Shown here: piece after piece, positions 34,061-42,132 of the stretch
Layout: each line of letters opens with the position of its first letter
How positions within the stretch are numbered: the stretch's first letter is position 1
Source: Vibrio ouci
Lineage (GTDB): Bacteria > Pseudomonadota > Gammaproteobacteria > Enterobacterales > Vibrionaceae
DNA: 64,000 nt
Direction: 5' to 3'
Assembly: GCF_004551525.1 (NCBI RefSeq)
Contig: NZ_SATR01000029.1
Location: 1-64,000, forward strand
The notes under the pieces: generated by a model
Told to the model about the DNA's origin: nothing
The model's input: only the letters and a program-made list of their open reading frames with translations
The model's database searches: none
Position numbers and translations under genes: made by a program

Positions 34061-34528
34061 TTATGCTTCAGCTTGGCCTTCTTGCTGAGCTTGCTGCTGT
34101 AGGTAGTTCATAAACAGAGCATCAAAGTTAACTGGTGCTAGGTTTAGTTGAGGGAACGTACCTTTAACCACTAGGCTTGAGATAGTTTCACGAGCGTATG
34201 GGAATAGGATGTTCGGGCAGAATGCACCTAGGCAGTGTGCAAGTTGACCAGCTTCCATCTTATCAGCAGTGAAGATACCACCTTGTTGAACTTCACATAG
34301 GAATGCGTTTTCTTCAGCGTTCTTAACCGTCACTGTTAGACGTAGAACCACTTCGTATACACCTTCACCTAGTTCGCGGCTTTGAGTGTCTAGGTCCAGT
34401 TTTACATCTGGGTTCCACTCTTTTTGGAACATGTCAGGAGAGTTAGGCGCTTCAAAAGATACGTCTTTTAGGAAAATACGTTGAATTGCGAAGTTCTGTG
34501 CTTCTTGTTGTGGTGCTGCTTCAGCCAT
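34061..34528 (-). CDS. secB: Protein-export chaperone SecB
   Basis: Tetrameric cytosolic chaperone that keeps preproteins unfolded and hands them to SecA. 155 aa, with the family core FAIQRIFLKDVSFEAPNSP near 13-31, VYEVVLRLTVTVKN near 57 and the SecA-binding region LFPYARETISSLVVKGTFPQLNLAPVNF near 107-134. Standard length. Confidence 0.97.
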   Translation of the reverse strand: MAEAAPQQEAQNFAIQRIFLKDVSFEAPNSPDMFQKEWNPDVKLDLDTQSRELGEGVYEVVLRLTVTVKNAEENAFLCEVQQGGIFTADKMEAGQLAHCLGAFCPNILFPYARETISSLVVKGTFPQLNLAPVNFDALFMNYLQQQAQQEGQAEA

Positions 34529-34640
34529 TTTAAAAATCCTTTAATCCTGCATTAAATAGTCTTACTGGAGACTAACCGAGAGACGTTGCTATGACTAGGT
34601 TTCCGATAAAATTCGTGGAACTCTTCACATCTCTCTAAAA

Positions 34641-34670
34641 CAAACGCTGATTTTTCAATCAGCGTTTCGA
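34641..34670 (-). terminator. Hairpin terminator after yibN
   Basis: AAACGCTGATT and AATCAGCGTTT around TTTC (perfect stem), with a modest T-rich tail on the minus strand (GTTTGTTTTAG). Confidence 0.7.
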
Positions 34671-34685
34671 TATCGGGCGTTGGAA

Positions 34686-35120
34686 TTACTTCTTGCCTTT
34701 AACTAAAGGCATGTTTGCTTCACTCCAAGCAATCAAACCGCTTTTCAGCAAGTTAACGTTTTCAAAACCTGCTTTTGCAAGAAGGTTTGCACTCTCTTGC
34801 GCAGTTTGACCAGTCTTACATACCACAATGATTGGGTCAGATTTGTGGTTTTCAAGGCTACCGAAGTTACCCGCTTTAATGTCTGACGGTAAAATGTGAA
34901 CTGCATCCGTAATATGGCCTTTACGGAACTCATCTTTACTACGGATATCAACCACAACACCGCTTTCACGGTTCATTAGTTGCGTTGTTTGTGCTGCTGT
35001 GATCTCTTTGTAAGCCGCTGTAGATGACTTAACGATGTTCATGATCAAGGCGACAACAAGACCTACCCAAACCACAGATAGAATCATGTTCTCTTGAAAA
35101 AATGCGATGTACTCTTGCAT
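34686..35120 (-). CDS. yibN: Membrane-anchored rhodanese-like protein YibN
   Basis: Single-domain rhodanese with an N-terminal TM anchor (about 10-28). 144 aa from ATG 35120 (MQEYIAFFQENM, CAGGAC upstream); the open frame extends 12 codons further. VVVDIRSKDEFRKGHI near 58 and the active-site loop CKTGQTA near 100, so the catalytic Cys is present. Sits beside secB as in E. coli. Physiological sulfur acceptor unknown. Confidence 0.88.
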   Translation of the reverse strand: MQEYIAFFQENMILSVVWVGLVVALIMNIVKSSTAAYKEITAAQTTQLMNRESGVVVDIRSKDEFRKGHITDAVHILPSDIKAGNFGSLENHKSDPIIVVCKTGQTAQESANLLAKAGFENVNLLKSGLIAWSEANMPLVKGKK

Positions 35121-35217
35121 GTCCTGTGCTCTTTGATGATAGAACCGCAGCTTCAAATATGAAGGATATAGCAGCTCTAGGCTAAAAATTCAGATTGGAA
35201 GTATAGCGAGGTTGTTG

Positions 35218-35243
35218 ACTCAAGGCGAGTTACGCCTTGAGTT
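35218..35243. other. Hairpin after wzz
   Basis: ACTCAAGGCG and CGCCTTGAGT form a 10-pair stem between wzz and yibN. No T run on the minus strand and only a weak one (TTATTTT) on the plus, so it may be a processing or weak terminator signal. Confidence 0.45.
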
Positions 35244-35256
35244 ATTTTGCGGAGGG

Positions 35257-36219
35257 TTAATCTGTATCTCGTTTGAAAGCAAAACGAACTAGCACAATTG
35301 CAACACCAAGCATCCCGCCCAACAATGTTGCCAGTACACAGATTAAGGCTCGTTTAGGCCCCACTTTTTCTTCAGCAACAATAGCGGGATCTATTGTTTT
35401 AAAGGCAAATTCGTCTTTAACTTCAGCAAGCATCAAGCTCTTAGTTTGCTCTTCAATAAGCTGGTAGAAAACACTGTGCATTTCAACTACCTTTGTTTTA
35501 TCCAACTGCCTCTGAAGATAGTCAATATTACGGTGTGTCTCAGTTAATGTTTCATCCTTTACCCATAGATTCAATTCACTGACCAGTAACTCAACCCATT
35601 GTTGGGCAATTATTGGAGAAAAATGCGTGATACTTAAAGTCACTAGGCCTGTATCTTTAGCTTTAGAGACCGTTAGAATTGCCTTTAGAGCTTTATGCGC
35701 TTCCCATAAAGTTGGCTCCAGAGTAGAACCGGGGGTATCAGGGTCATCTAACCAAATACCATCGTAGTAAATTTCGGTATTGTAATTTATCAGACCACTC
35801 TCTTTATCCCATGATTTCACAGCCACCAGATTAGGAGCCATATTGTACTTTTCAATCATCGTTGAAAGAAATAGTCGTGATTGCAATGTCGCTAATGCCA
35901 ATGCTTCAGCATCAGCATTTCCTCCACCTATATTTATTCCTGCTAGCGATGCTAGACCACCGAATTGACTTGCCATTGCAGCTAATCCACCACTGCTCTC
36001 TCCGTTTGCAGAAACCAAAGTTGCCGAGGATTGGTAGGTGTTAGGCTTGGACAGTGCGAATAGCACGCCAGCAATAGCAAACAAGAAAGTTGTAACGATA
36101 ATCACCCATTTCCCGCGCCAAAGAGCAACAAAGAGCTCTCTCAAATCAATTTCATCACTTGGCGCTGGAATCTGCTGAATTTGCGCAAAGCTCGCACTGT
36201 TTGTTAGGGGGTTGTTCAT
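35257..36219 (-). CDS. wzz: Wzz-type polysaccharide chain-length determinant
   Basis: Inner-membrane polysaccharide co-polymerase setting chain length. 320 aa. Cytoplasmic N terminus (DEIDLRELFVALWRGKWV), TM1 about 35-52, periplasmic domain with coiled coil about 200-260, TM2 about 292-312 (ALICVLATLLGGMLGVAIVLV), and a short basic tail. No C-terminal tyrosine kinase, so not a Wzc. A terminator precedes it after the wbfF-like gene, so its level is probably lower than that of the export genes. Distinct from E. coli Wzz in detail; similar to OtnB of V. cholerae O139 by position and type. Confidence 0.85.
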   Translation of the reverse strand: MNNPLTNSASFAQIQQIPAPSDEIDLRELFVALWRGKWVIIVTTFLFAIAGVLFALSKPNTYQSSATLVSANGESSGGLAAMASQFGGLASLAGINIGGGNADAEALALATLQSRLFLSTMIEKYNMAPNLVAVKSWDKESGLINYNTEIYYDGIWLDDPDTPGSTLEPTLWEAHKALKAILTVSKAKDTGLVTLSITHFSPIIAQQWVELLVSELNLWVKDETLTETHRNIDYLQRQLDKTKVVEMHSVFYQLIEEQTKSLMLAEVKDEFAFKTIDPAIVAEEKVGPKRALICVLATLLGGMLGVAIVLVRFAFKRDTD

Positions 36220-36230
36220 AATATTCCAGT

Positions 36231-36258
36231 TTTAAAAAGAGCCTTGGTAGCAAGGCTC
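36231..36258 (-). terminator. Intrinsic terminator between the wbfF-like gene and wzz
   Basis: GAGCCTTG, GTAG, CAAGGCTC (36239-36258), followed on the minus strand by TTTTTAAAA. Sits in the 50-base gap. Confidence 0.8.
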
Positions 36259-36269
36259 AAGATTCTAGA

Positions 36270-38897
36270 TTAGTTTTTGATTGCACTCCAAGCGACACCA
36301 ATTTGATACAGTATTTGTGTTGCTGAAGTCAGAGTGCTCAATCCATCAAGATAATCCGTATCAAGAGGAACAATAATCGTGTCACCAGGCTCTAAAGGCT
36401 GAGACTTTCGGCTAAACCAAAAGGAACTATTCGGTAACATAACCGACCCATCCGCTCGGACGATGTAGACTCGATCGGTATCAGCCTGTTTTTTTGTGCC
36501 TCCCGCAGACTGAACATACTCCTCAATAGACATACCTGGTTGATATGTATGGTTAGAAGCAAACTGAACTTCTCCTATAACGCTGATAATTGGCTGTTCA
36601 GCAGGTATGTACAGCTTGTCACCTTTTTCAAGCATTAAGTCAGAGCTCTTATTGCCAGCTAAAGCTTGAGGTAGGTTAATAACTAATCGCCCCATAGCCT
36701 TTGTAGAAGCAAGTGCATCAGCAATACTCAGGGCCTCTGAAGGACTTGTGGTATATCTAGCACTACTACTTTGTCGACGTAATGCTAAATTGCTTATCTC
36801 TTGCTTAAGCTGTAAGTTCAACAGCTTAAGGCGCTCTTCTTCTTGACGTTTTAAACTTTCTCGACTGAATACTGCGCCCTGAGGGTAAGCGTATTTTGTT
36901 AAACCACCAGCACGTTCAATTACATCCTGTAGCGTTTCACCACGCTGAAAAGTGTATGTACCAGGAAAAACGACTTCACCTTGAAGCTCTATAGCATAGT
37001 CTCTCTGCCAATTGGGTTGCGTTTTAATGATCAAATGATCAAGTGGAGCAATACTTAATTCTTCTGCCCCCTGTAAGACATCTTGAGGAGAAAAGTTGAA
37101 ATGTTTAACAGCGAAATCATGCTTCGTCTTTTCAGTTCGACTCAGCTCGGCATTATATAGATAAGCCTGCTCAGAAAAGCCACCAGCAGCCTCAATTACT
37201 TGCGAAAATGTAGCATTATTAGCCAAGGGGTAAACACCGGGGAACTTGACCGCACCGGATATTTCAACAATTCGTGCAGACTTTTTAAGAGCTGCTTGAG
37301 CTTTTAATCGCTCGATAATTGGCTTTAGTAAGACTTCACGACTTGATAACCTTATATTGTCAGCGATAGCATAGCTATCAGCATCTGCCGTTGAAAGGCG
37401 CTTTTCTTGCTCCGTGACAGTCAAAGCTCCTGTGTCTTCATCAAGAACTTCAACACCTTTTAAACCTAGTGACTCTGAGACAGACTTCTTATTCGCTTCA
37501 CGCTTTCGGTACCAATATTCAAGGTCAAGTCCATTATCAAAAATAAAAATCTGATCGCTTTTTCTAAGTTTAAGGTTACTGCTTGATTCCGGTTCTTGAA
37601 GTGCCTTGGCCAGATTGAATTGCAGAATGTCTATGTCTCTATGGACATTTGTTTCCCGAACTATAAGACCGTAATTTAAGTCTGCGTTTTCTTTGAGATC
37701 CTTTTTACGGATGACGTCGGTGATGCGAGAGTTCGCTTTAAACTCAAAAGCGCCTTGGTTCACAAACTCACCTCGCAGCGCAATTGCGTTTTTTATTTCC
37801 AGACTTGCAGGGAATAACGTCACCTCATCTCCCGCCTGTATTCTAAATTTTCGCGATTTATCAGATGCCAAGTCAATTGTTAACTGCTTAATGCCTTGAG
37901 GTGATTGACGCTGAATATTCACTTTGGAAAGAGAAGCTGTTGCTACTGGCCCACCTGAGATATTCAAAAGATCATCAATTGTGGTTGTCCCTTTTAACTC
38001 ATAGTGGGCTGGTCGACGGACCTCTCCACGAATAGTTGCCGATAACTTCTTAAGTGGCACAAATATGGTGTCACCTGCTTGTAACCTGACGTCATTACTG
38101 GAGTTGCCTTCAATTAACATATCGTAAGCATCAAAACGAGTAACAGTATTCCCCATTCGCTTAACTTGAATATTTCGCAAGCTTCCCGTTTGTTTGATTC
38201 CTCCAGAGGCAATTAAAGCCTGCGATAGAGAAGTGAGTCCATTCACGTTATATGCGCCCGGCTTTGACACATCGCCAGTAATAAAAACTTGCATGGTGCG
38301 AATTTCACTCAGGGAAACAACAGCATCTACACCAATAGCTTTTCGCTTTATTAGAGAGTCAATATACAGTTTTAATTCGCCAAACGTTTGCCCTGCTACA
38401 TATTCTGGACCGAATTTGGGGATATTGATCTTTCCATCACGATCAACTTTAAGCTTATAATCATGATAGGTTTTACCAAACAATTGCACTCGAATCTCAT
38501 CTCCTGGTGCAATTTGATAATCTATAGGCACAGGTAAGTTATCGATTGGCGTAAAGTCAAGAGCTTCCCCTGCAAACACATCGTAACCAAAAAAAGGCAG
38601 TTCGTTCTCGTGACTCTCAGACTTTTCCTGAGGCCCCTGAAGCTCTGTCGCCCTCTTTGCTTTAGGAGCTTCAGTCACTGCTGTACTTTGGTTTTGAGGA
38701 CGATCTGAACCTGCAATAGCTGTTAAATCAACACCCATTTGCTTAGCTAGCATTTCTTGCTGCGCAGCTGGCAACGATTGAAATTGTTCGATTTGAGCTT
38801 GAGTCGGCGTTGCAGCCATTACTTGCGTTGATGTTAATAGAAGAAATGATAATAAAATTAACTTACTTTTTGAAATAGAAGGAGTTATCGAGTTCAT
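36270..38897 (-). CDS. wbfF: Large polysaccharide export protein with SLBB repeats (WbfF/OtnA-like)
   Basis: 875-aa outer-membrane/periplasmic polysaccharide exporter. I choose ATG 38897: it gives a clean signal peptide (KLILLSFLLLTSTQVMA). Upstream starts would overlap the preceding gene. Poly_export domain about 115-200 (YQIAPGDEIRVQLFGKTYH). Then six SLBB-like repeats, each of the form GxVxxPGxYxx...AGG, near 210, 300, 375, 555, 640 and 780. A terminal amphipathic helix (YQIGVAWSAIKN) may cross the outer membrane as in Wza. No lipobox Cys, unlike Wza. More than twice the size of E. coli Wza. The name rests on resemblance to OtnA/WbfF of V. cholerae O139. Confidence 0.85.
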   Translation of the reverse strand: MNSITPSISKSKLILLSFLLLTSTQVMAATPTQAQIEQFQSLPAAQQEMLAKQMGVDLTAIAGSDRPQNQSTAVTEAPKAKRATELQGPQEKSESHENELPFFGYDVFAGEALDFTPIDNLPVPIDYQIAPGDEIRVQLFGKTYHDYKLKVDRDGKINIPKFGPEYVAGQTFGELKLYIDSLIKRKAIGVDAVVSLSEIRTMQVFITGDVSKPGAYNVNGLTSLSQALIASGGIKQTGSLRNIQVKRMGNTVTRFDAYDMLIEGNSSNDVRLQAGDTIFVPLKKLSATIRGEVRRPAHYELKGTTTIDDLLNISGGPVATASLSKVNIQRQSPQGIKQLTIDLASDKSRKFRIQAGDEVTLFPASLEIKNAIALRGEFVNQGAFEFKANSRITDVIRKKDLKENADLNYGLIVRETNVHRDIDILQFNLAKALQEPESSSNLKLRKSDQIFIFDNGLDLEYWYRKREANKKSVSESLGLKGVEVLDEDTGALTVTEQEKRLSTADADSYAIADNIRLSSREVLLKPIIERLKAQAALKKSARIVEISGAVKFPGVYPLANNATFSQVIEAAGGFSEQAYLYNAELSRTEKTKHDFAVKHFNFSPQDVLQGAEELSIAPLDHLIIKTQPNWQRDYAIELQGEVVFPGTYTFQRGETLQDVIERAGGLTKYAYPQGAVFSRESLKRQEEERLKLLNLQLKQEISNLALRRQSSSARYTTSPSEALSIADALASTKAMGRLVINLPQALAGNKSSDLMLEKGDKLYIPAEQPIISVIGEVQFASNHTYQPGMSIEEYVQSAGGTKKQADTDRVYIVRADGSVMLPNSSFWFSRKSQPLEPGDTIIVPLDTDYLDGLSTLTSATQILYQIGVAWSAIKN

Positions 38898-38928
38898 TCT
38901 GTATAAGCCTATCGCCTTTAAGCTTCCG

Positions 38929-40203
38929 TTAAAATCTAAATTCATATTGTGACCATACGTTCCACGTACCATCTTCGGCATGTGTCGACGCATAATCAGT
39001 TGTTAGGGTTAACATTCCTGCCAAAACTGGAAGCCCATAAGAAAGTTGATACACTTGTCTTTTCTTTTCGAAAGAATCAAGCGCTGTTGTTTCTGAAGTA
39101 ATGACTGATACTTTATGATCATTGTAGAACTGGAAGTATGTGCCGAAAGACCAACTATTTACTAATTCATAACTACTCGCCAAATAATTTCCAATACCTT
39201 GGGTATTAATCGCTTGCCGCTCTTTTTCATTCATTCCTTGATACTCTACGACAACTCTTATCGAGTTATGCCACAGAGATTTATGCGCGGTCCATCCTAG
39301 TACATAGGCTCCATTTAGGGCGGCCTCTGACACTTGGCTCGAAGCGACTTCACCATAAATCGCTTGCTGAGTATCCAAAATATCTGAAAAAGAGATTCGC
39401 AGGTCACCTACTGTCTGAGTTGCACCTTTAACAGGAGACGCAGACTTTTCACCATGCCAAAGGTGTTGAGTCAGCCCGACCTCTAGCCAACTTGCGAAAC
39501 GACTTACCATCCTAAATGACGTGCGATATTCATAATCCTGTTCATACAGTTTGGAAACCATGGCATTAACGTTCCAAACTCCTAGCCAAGAGTTGTCTCC
39601 CATAACCGATATATTGACGTCTAAGTCATCACCTTGGGAAACCAAACTGAGATTATGGTGCCATCCGGGGCCCCACCACTTTACTGTCATCCCTACATCG
39701 AGCAATACATTCCCTGCATTCAGGGCCAAATAGCTGCCGTTCCAATCAAGCTCAGGATTGCCATCATTTTCATCATAAGCAGTATTAAGTCTAAACGCGT
39801 AACTATTCGAAATATGTTCGTAACTGGCAGAGAGCGACCATTTATCGCGTTCAACATTCCCAAACCACTTATTTTCTGTATTGGAACTTCCAGCAGAGAA
39901 AGAAGCACGGCGATTACCTCGACTCAACCTAGCACTTTGCATGGCATAACGAAACTGAGCCAATTCAGTATTCAATACAGTAACAGATTTAAGGCTAACT
40001 TCATTAATTAACGACCAACGTAATGGGTATATATTCGAAGGGCCATTCAAAACACCACCATCGGTCAGTGCAACAATACTAGAGCGAAGAAAAGGGTCAC
40101 TCGCCTCTAACCAAGGAGACGCATCACTCGAGTTTACATATAACAAAAAAACAGAGGCAATTTTATAAAAATCAAGAAATTTTTTAAAAAACTTCAAACT
40201 CAT
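38929..40203 (-). CDS. Wzi-family capsule assembly outer-membrane protein
   Basis: Predicted outer-membrane beta barrel of the Wzi family, which in E. coli anchors capsule to the surface. 424 aa from ATG 40203, with a hydrophobic signal segment (about 9-24, cleaved near SSDA). The mature start WLEASDPFLRSSIVALTDGGVL and YPLRWSLI are typical of Wzi-like proteins. The rest alternates short amphipathic strands and ends in an aromatic residue (WSQYEFRF), the BAM signal. No clear ribosome site. In Vibrio O/K clusters this slot is often called wbfE, but I am not sure of the symbol. Confidence 0.8.
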   Translation of the reverse strand: MSLKFFKKFLDFYKIASVFLLYVNSSDASPWLEASDPFLRSSIVALTDGGVLNGPSNIYPLRWSLINEVSLKSVTVLNTELAQFRYAMQSARLSRGNRRASFSAGSSNTENKWFGNVERDKWSLSASYEHISNSYAFRLNTAYDENDGNPELDWNGSYLALNAGNVLLDVGMTVKWWGPGWHHNLSLVSQGDDLDVNISVMGDNSWLGVWNVNAMVSKLYEQDYEYRTSFRMVSRFASWLEVGLTQHLWHGEKSASPVKGATQTVGDLRISFSDILDTQQAIYGEVASSQVSEAALNGAYVLGWTAHKSLWHNSIRVVVEYQGMNEKERQAINTQGIGNYLASSYELVNSWSFGTYFQFYNDHKVSVITSETTALDSFEKKRQVYQLSYGLPVLAGMLTLTTDYASTHAEDGTWNVWSQYEFRF

Positions 40204-40411
40204 CACAAAGTCTACCAACATTCAATTGGTCAAAACTATAAAGAATTGGAATTATAAAGAACCGCTAAAAGATAGCAATCTATTAATTAATCATATTAGA
40301 ATTAAATCAATAACCTTTTACAGTTTCTACATTCTAAAATACAATATTTATTGAGGCCTATTATTTGGCTTCAAAATCGATGTTAATTTGTAAATCTACA
40401 AGGAACAATTC

Positions 40412-40657
40412 ATGAAGAAAATTGCTCTAGCTTCGCTAGTTGCACTGTGTGCATCTACTTCAGCCTTTGCTGCAGAGTCAACTACTGCAACGGCTGGTAG
40501 CTCTGCGGGCGGCACTGCTGCAGGCTCAACTGCAGCAGCATCTACAGCAGCTGCGGGTGTAGCAACTACAACAGCTGTGGCTGTTGGCGCTGCTGTGGCT
40601 GTCGCAGCTGTCGCTGTCGCTGCATCTGATAGTGATGGTACAGACGGCACTAACTAA
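40412..40657 (+). CDS. GfcA/YjbE-like small Ala/Thr-rich secreted protein
   Basis: 81 aa. Signal peptide MKKIALASLVALCASTSAFA, then a stretch almost wholly Ala, Thr, Ser, Gly and Val (about 22-72), ending in DSDGTDGTN. This build matches E. coli YjbE and GfcA, the first genes of the yjbEFGH and gfcABCDE operons, whose biochemical role is unknown. Strong ribosome site (AAGGAAC). A terminator separates it from the next gene, so it is likely made in excess over gfcBCD. The reading frame is real despite the equally long antisense frame, because the signal peptide and neighbours fit. Confidence 0.8.
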   Translation: MKKIALASLVALCASTSAFAAESTTATAGSSAGGTAAGSTAAASTAAAGVATTTAVAVGAAVAVAAVAVAASDSDGTDGTN

Positions 40658-40680
40658 TCCGTTTACAACCTGTCACGCAA

Positions 40681-40711
40681 ACACCCTTATTTTCTTAAGG
40701 GTGTTTTTTTA
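40681..40711 (+). terminator. Terminator between the gfcA-like and gfcB-like genes
   Basis: ACACCCTTA, TTTTCT, TAAGGGTGT, TTTTTTT. Strong, so the downstream genes depend on read-through or another promoter. Confidence 0.88.
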
Positions 40712-40721
40712 GCAATCAATT

Positions 40722-41390
40722 ATGGATATGATCATGATTTCTTTTCGAAGTATACTCTTAGTAGTATGCGTCTTGTTATCGGGATGCACGCAAAAGTTTT
40801 CGGATACAAATGCAACGATTAAAGAAGCATTATTCGGCTTTGAAGATACACGACTTTCAGCAGCTAATATTGAAGCTATTCCATACGCATCGAGCTACTT
40901 TAAAATCAACGATGGCCCGCAAATTTTCATGGTTTTAGCATTCGTTGAAAATAGTCCTACGACTGGAAAAGAACAGTTAAAATGGCTTTCAAATGATAAA
41001 GCTATGATTGTCACTGAAAATGGAAGAATAATTAAAACGGTAAACCTACCAGGTGCTAATCTAGAAGGGATTACAACAAACCCTAAACAAAAACATTTTC
41101 ATACATCTAATTACTCTTGGTCTGCAATATATGATTGGCAACCTAACTATCGCTTTAATATCAAATCAAACAATAATACCCAGCCTATTCGTGAATTAAC
41201 TCACAACTCTTTACTATGGTCTGAAATGTTAACCATTTGGGAGGAAAAAGTAACTTTTAACTCTCTCAGCACAACAATGACTAATCATTTTTGGGTTAAC
41301 AGTGAAGGTTCGATTTTAAAATCTTCTCAATGGTTAATTCCAGGAAAGCTATATATAGAGCAAGAAGTCTTGAAGCCATACAAAGGATAG
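40722..41390 (+). CDS. GfcB/YjbF-like lipoprotein
   Basis: 222-aa precursor with a lipobox LLSGC near 19-23 following a hydrophobic segment, so an outer-membrane lipoprotein is predicted. Body matches the YjbF/GfcB family in length and place (WbfD in Vibrio O/K clusters). Two starts compete: ATG 40722 has no ribosome site, ATG 40734 (MISFRS) has GGA eight bases upstream. Function in the family is structural/export related but unproven. Followed by the gfcC-like gene after four bases. Confidence 0.82.
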   Translation: MDMIMISFRSILLVVCVLLSGCTQKFSDTNATIKEALFGFEDTRLSAANIEAIPYASSYFKINDGPQIFMVLAFVENSPTTGKEQLKWLSNDKAMIVTENGRIIKTVNLPGANLEGITTNPKQKHFHTSNYSWSAIYDWQPNYRFNIKSNNNTQPIRELTHNSLLWSEMLTIWEEKVTFNSLSTTMTNHFWVNSEGSILKSSQWLIPGKLYIEQEVLKPYKG

Positions 41391-41394
41391 TTCC

Positions 41395-42132
41395 ATGCGT
41401 AAACTGATCTACTGTATTTGTCTTGGTGCATGTGCTCCAGCAATAGCAAATACAACTATCGTTAATTACTCAGATAATCCCCCCCTCAAATACAGCAACT
41501 CTGTTAGATTAGAACAGATTATGTTGGACTTGGTGGCTTCAGAGGATTCTGCTTCTTTTACCAATTACCCTGTAGCTAATCGTATTTTTAACTTAGATAA
41601 ACAGCGCTTGGCCAACAACCAAAAACAGTCTGTGATCAACCAGATAGACAACTCAAAAAGCAACAATAAAAGTCTATATCAGAGCCTAACTCTATTGGCT
41701 GAGCAAATTCAGGCTTGGGATGTATCTTATCGAGAGAGCATTATCTTAGATCTCGATAGAGTACGCTTAACACCATCAATGAATCCAATGCTTAATGGTC
41801 GCTATACGATAGAACTTCCCAAAAGGACGAATACCGTCGACCTCTTGGGGCTATTCTTCTCACCATCTCGAAAAGAGTTAAAGCCAAATAGTACAGTTAG
41901 CGATTACATTCATTCCACGATGCACCTCTCTAGCGCAAGTGATAGCTATGCTTGGATTGTTTATCCTGACGGGCACTCAGAAAAGGTAGGCTACGCATAC
42001 TGGAATAATCAACGCACCCTAATCCCTCCTGGCAGCTCTATTTTTCTGGGATTTAATCATCCCTCTAAAGAACTAGAACAACTAGAAAAAGAAATCGTAT
42101 CTCTGATTGCTTGGAAAAGAGACCCATTATGA
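41395..42132 (+). CDS. GfcC/YjbG-like periplasmic capsule protein
   Basis: 245 aa with an N-terminal signal peptide (cleavage near AIANT, about 19). GfcC is a periplasmic beta-grasp/SLBB-like protein with a C-terminal amphipathic helix. Here RLEQIMLDLV near 39 and the tail IPPGSSIFLGFN followed by a helix fit that family. Equivalent slot is WbfC in Vibrio clusters. Its stop overlaps the gfcD-like start (ATGA). Confidence 0.82.
   Translation: MRKLIYCICLGACAPAIANTTIVNYSDNPPLKYSNSVRLEQIMLDLVASEDSASFTNYPVANRIFNLDKQRLANNQKQSVINQIDNSKSNNKSLYQSLTLLAEQIQAWDVSYRESIILDLDRVRLTPSMNPMLNGRYTIELPKRTNTVDLLGLFFSPSRKELKPNSTVSDYIHSTMHLSSASDSYAWIVYPDGHSEKVGYAYWNNQRTLIPPGSSIFLGFNHPSKELEQLEKEIVSLIAWKRDPL

Noticed and set aside
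40204..40411. JUMPstart/ops element for RfaH in the polysaccharide island
   Set aside because: I searched for GGCGGTAG on both strands in the promoter region and found no match.
40396..40650. 84-codon antisense frame opposite the gfcA-like gene
   Set aside because: It arises because Ala/Thr/Val codons read as Ala/Val on the other strand; it has no signal peptide or ribosome site.
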